A model generated the notes under the pieces. That model was not told where the DNA came from, did no database searches, and was given only the letters and a program-made list of their open reading frames with translations. Of a stretch of DNA of 5,227 bases, positions 4,488-5,227 are shown piece after piece. The stretch's first letter is position 1. The number at the start of each line of letters is the position of its first letter. Origin of the DNA: Bacteroidales bacterium (lineage in GTDB: Bacteria > Bacteroidota > Bacteroidia > Bacteroidales > Dysgonomonadaceae); NCBI GenBank assembly GCA_012841425.1, contig DUUR01000331.1, positions 1 to 5,227 on the forward strand. The letters are read 5' to 3'. The translations under genes were made by a program, and so were the position numbers.

Positions 4488-4806
4488 AGACATAGAGAGA
4501 GACATGAGAGAGGCTCTTCTTAAACTTAAGGAAAAACACGAAGAGGTTATTCTTATAAGTGGAGCGGCCAGGGGAATAGACAGTTTGGCAGCAGAGGTGG
4601 CTCAAGGGTTGGGAATAAAAGTTGATTTTTATCCTGCTCAATGGTCGGTATACGGGAGATGCGCCGGTATGATACGTAACAGGACAATGGTAGAAAAATG
4701 TGATTTAGCTCTTATCTATTGGGATGGCAGTTCTCCGGGAACTGCGAATACAATAGAACAGTTGAAAGCAAAAAACAAAAAGTTTTTTATTTATTACATG
4801 GGCTAA
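4438..4806 (+). CDS. DUF2493 / SLOG-family nucleotide-binding-like protein
   Basis: This 122-aa protein has the Rossmann-like SLOG layout of the YspA/DUF2493 group: beta-1 KILIAGSR (residues 2-9), an acidic helix (about 14-35), EVILISGAARGIDSLAAEVA (about 36-55, the glycine-rich loop after beta-2), then VDFYPAQWSVYGRCAGMIRN (about 62-81). The signature end is CDLALIYWDGSSPGTANTIEQLK (88-110). The family is related to lysine decarboxylase-like and DprA folds and is thought to bind nucleotides or nucleic-acid-derived ligands. DUF2493 proteins are common in phages, with no settled role. Length is typical for a stand-alone domain. The start ATG 4438 has only a weak AGG upstream and lies inside the 59-aa frame, so translation may be coupled. 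Confidence 0.88.
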   Translation: MKILIAGSRNIPSEEYEDIERDMREALLKLKEKHEEVILISGAARGIDSLAAEVAQGLGIKVDFYPAQWSVYGRCAGMIRNRTMVEKCDLALIYWDGSSPGTANTIEQLKAKNKKFFIYYMG

Positions 4807-5227
4807 AAATAGGATTGTTCTAAAATTTGCTTTAAAACTAGCGTAGAGATAGCTAATGCGTTTATAAAGGAAATGGGTTGGCTTACCCTAGTTAGTGACG
4901 TTTAGCCAACGAACAAACTATGCCTTTATAAACGCATATTGCGCTTAATATAATAAAATTAAAAAAACTGCAACGCCTCTGGTTATCCAAGCGTACCAGC
5001 GCAGACACCTTCATTCTAAGTACTGAGAATGAAGCCGTAAAATGGTAATTCATAACCGAATTACAGGCGGCATTAGCTCATCTACGTTCGTAGAAGGAGC
5101 TACTTTATACGTTATGCGTATAATGCACAGATTGGGCTAGAAACTTTTGAAGCCTAGCCTCTCCCCTTCTAATGCGTTAGAGGGGACAGTCGGTATAGAG
5201 ACTTAAAACCTATACCATTGGTGTAAG
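4807..5227 (+). ncRNA. Large structured RNA candidate (continues past window)
   Basis: 421 nt without a supported gene on either strand but with near-continuous pairing. Helices: ATGCGTTTATAAAGG 4856-4870 with 4923-4937 (15 bp perfect), enclosing GTTGGCT 4877-4883 with AGCCAAC 4904-4910; CTGGT 4979-4983 with ACCAG 4995-4999; CTTCATTCT 5009-5017 with 5026-5034 (9 bp); GCCG 5034-5037 with CGGC 5068-5071 (its first base competes with the previous helix), around GTAATTC 5045-5051 with GAATTAC 5058-5064; TAGCTC 5074-5079 with GAGCTA 5097-5102, around CTAC 5082-5085 with GTAG 5090-5093; TTATACG 5105-5111 with 5117-5123; GGCTAG 5135-5140 with CTAGCC 5154-5159; CCCC/TCTAA 5163-5172 with TTAGA/GGGG 5177-5185; then the hairpin of the 40-nt element. 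No U-tract follows the GC-rich hairpin, so it is not a simple terminator. The exact 5' end and promoter are unclear. Size, density and phage context recall GOLLD or ROOL RNAs; this is inference. Confidence 0.6.
5188..5227 (+). repeat. 40-nt hairpin element, copy 2
   Basis: Second copy of the element at 4267-4306, cut by the window end directly after GTGTAAG. GGTATAG (5192-5198) pairs with CTATACC (5210-5216). In copy 1 the next bases are TATG, a start codon. Whether a gene also starts just after this copy is not visible. Here the element follows the structured RNA rather than a promoter. Confidence 0.92.

Noticed and set aside
4267..5227. Integron-like cassette with attC sites, or dif/Xer sites, at the 40-nt repeats
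   Set aside because: The repeats lack the RYYYAAC/GTTRRRY core sites and dif-like arms, and no integrase is visible. The near-perfect identity and ribosome-site position fit a leader element better.

Overview
AT-rich window with every supported gene on the + strand. TGA is used as a stop (for example 470-472 and 4485-4487) and Trp is TGG, so the genetic code is standard. Strong purine-rich ribosome sites (AGGAGG, CGGAGG, GGAGAGG), tight ATGA/TAATG junctions and the protein types point to a low-GC Gram-positive (Bacillota or a close relative). The left half looks like an accessory block of a phage or prophage. The organism cannot be named from this window.

Layout. (1) 1-1967: a compact run of small phage-type genes: a 5'-truncated conserved tail, a WIRSQDK-type small protein, an unknown, a zinc-ribbon protein, an orphan beta-class DNA methyltransferase and a 65-aa protein. 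(2) 1968-2456: a short intergenic stretch, then two overlapping small genes; the first (54 aa, 2081-2245) has a strong ribosome site. (3) 2457-2794: an odd low-complexity stretch with five near-perfect copies of an A-tract/GAAATCCCACC unit inside a Lys/His/Gln-rich ORF. The ORF stops 2 bp before a complete class II tRNA-Ser(GCU) with encoded CCA. (4) 2795-4170: a 264-nt leader rich in potential hairpins, then two exported proteins that share a SipW-type N-terminus (VYAxWDxRxAxKxIxVxxG). The second carries two W/Y-rich repeats like carbohydrate-binding CBM5/12 folds. (5) 4171-5227: a promoter, a 40-nt hairpin element, a 59-aa CxxC protein overlapping a DUF2493/SLOG gene, then about 420 nt without a gene that fold into a dense series of hairpins. 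This ends with a second copy of the 40-nt element (39/40 identical) at the window edge.

How they may work together. The left genes look like one or two transcripts of phage accessory functions, with the methyltransferase modifying DNA. The tRNA reads AGC/AGU, the serine codons that dominate the genes I checked. The exported pair probably acts together at the cell surface and may be under RNA-leader control. The most unusual part is 4267-5227: a leader-hairpin, small ORF, SLOG gene and structured-RNA cassette bounded by direct repeats. The RNA is a candidate for the large ornate phage RNAs (GOLLD/ROOL type) or for something new; its 3' end is outside the window.
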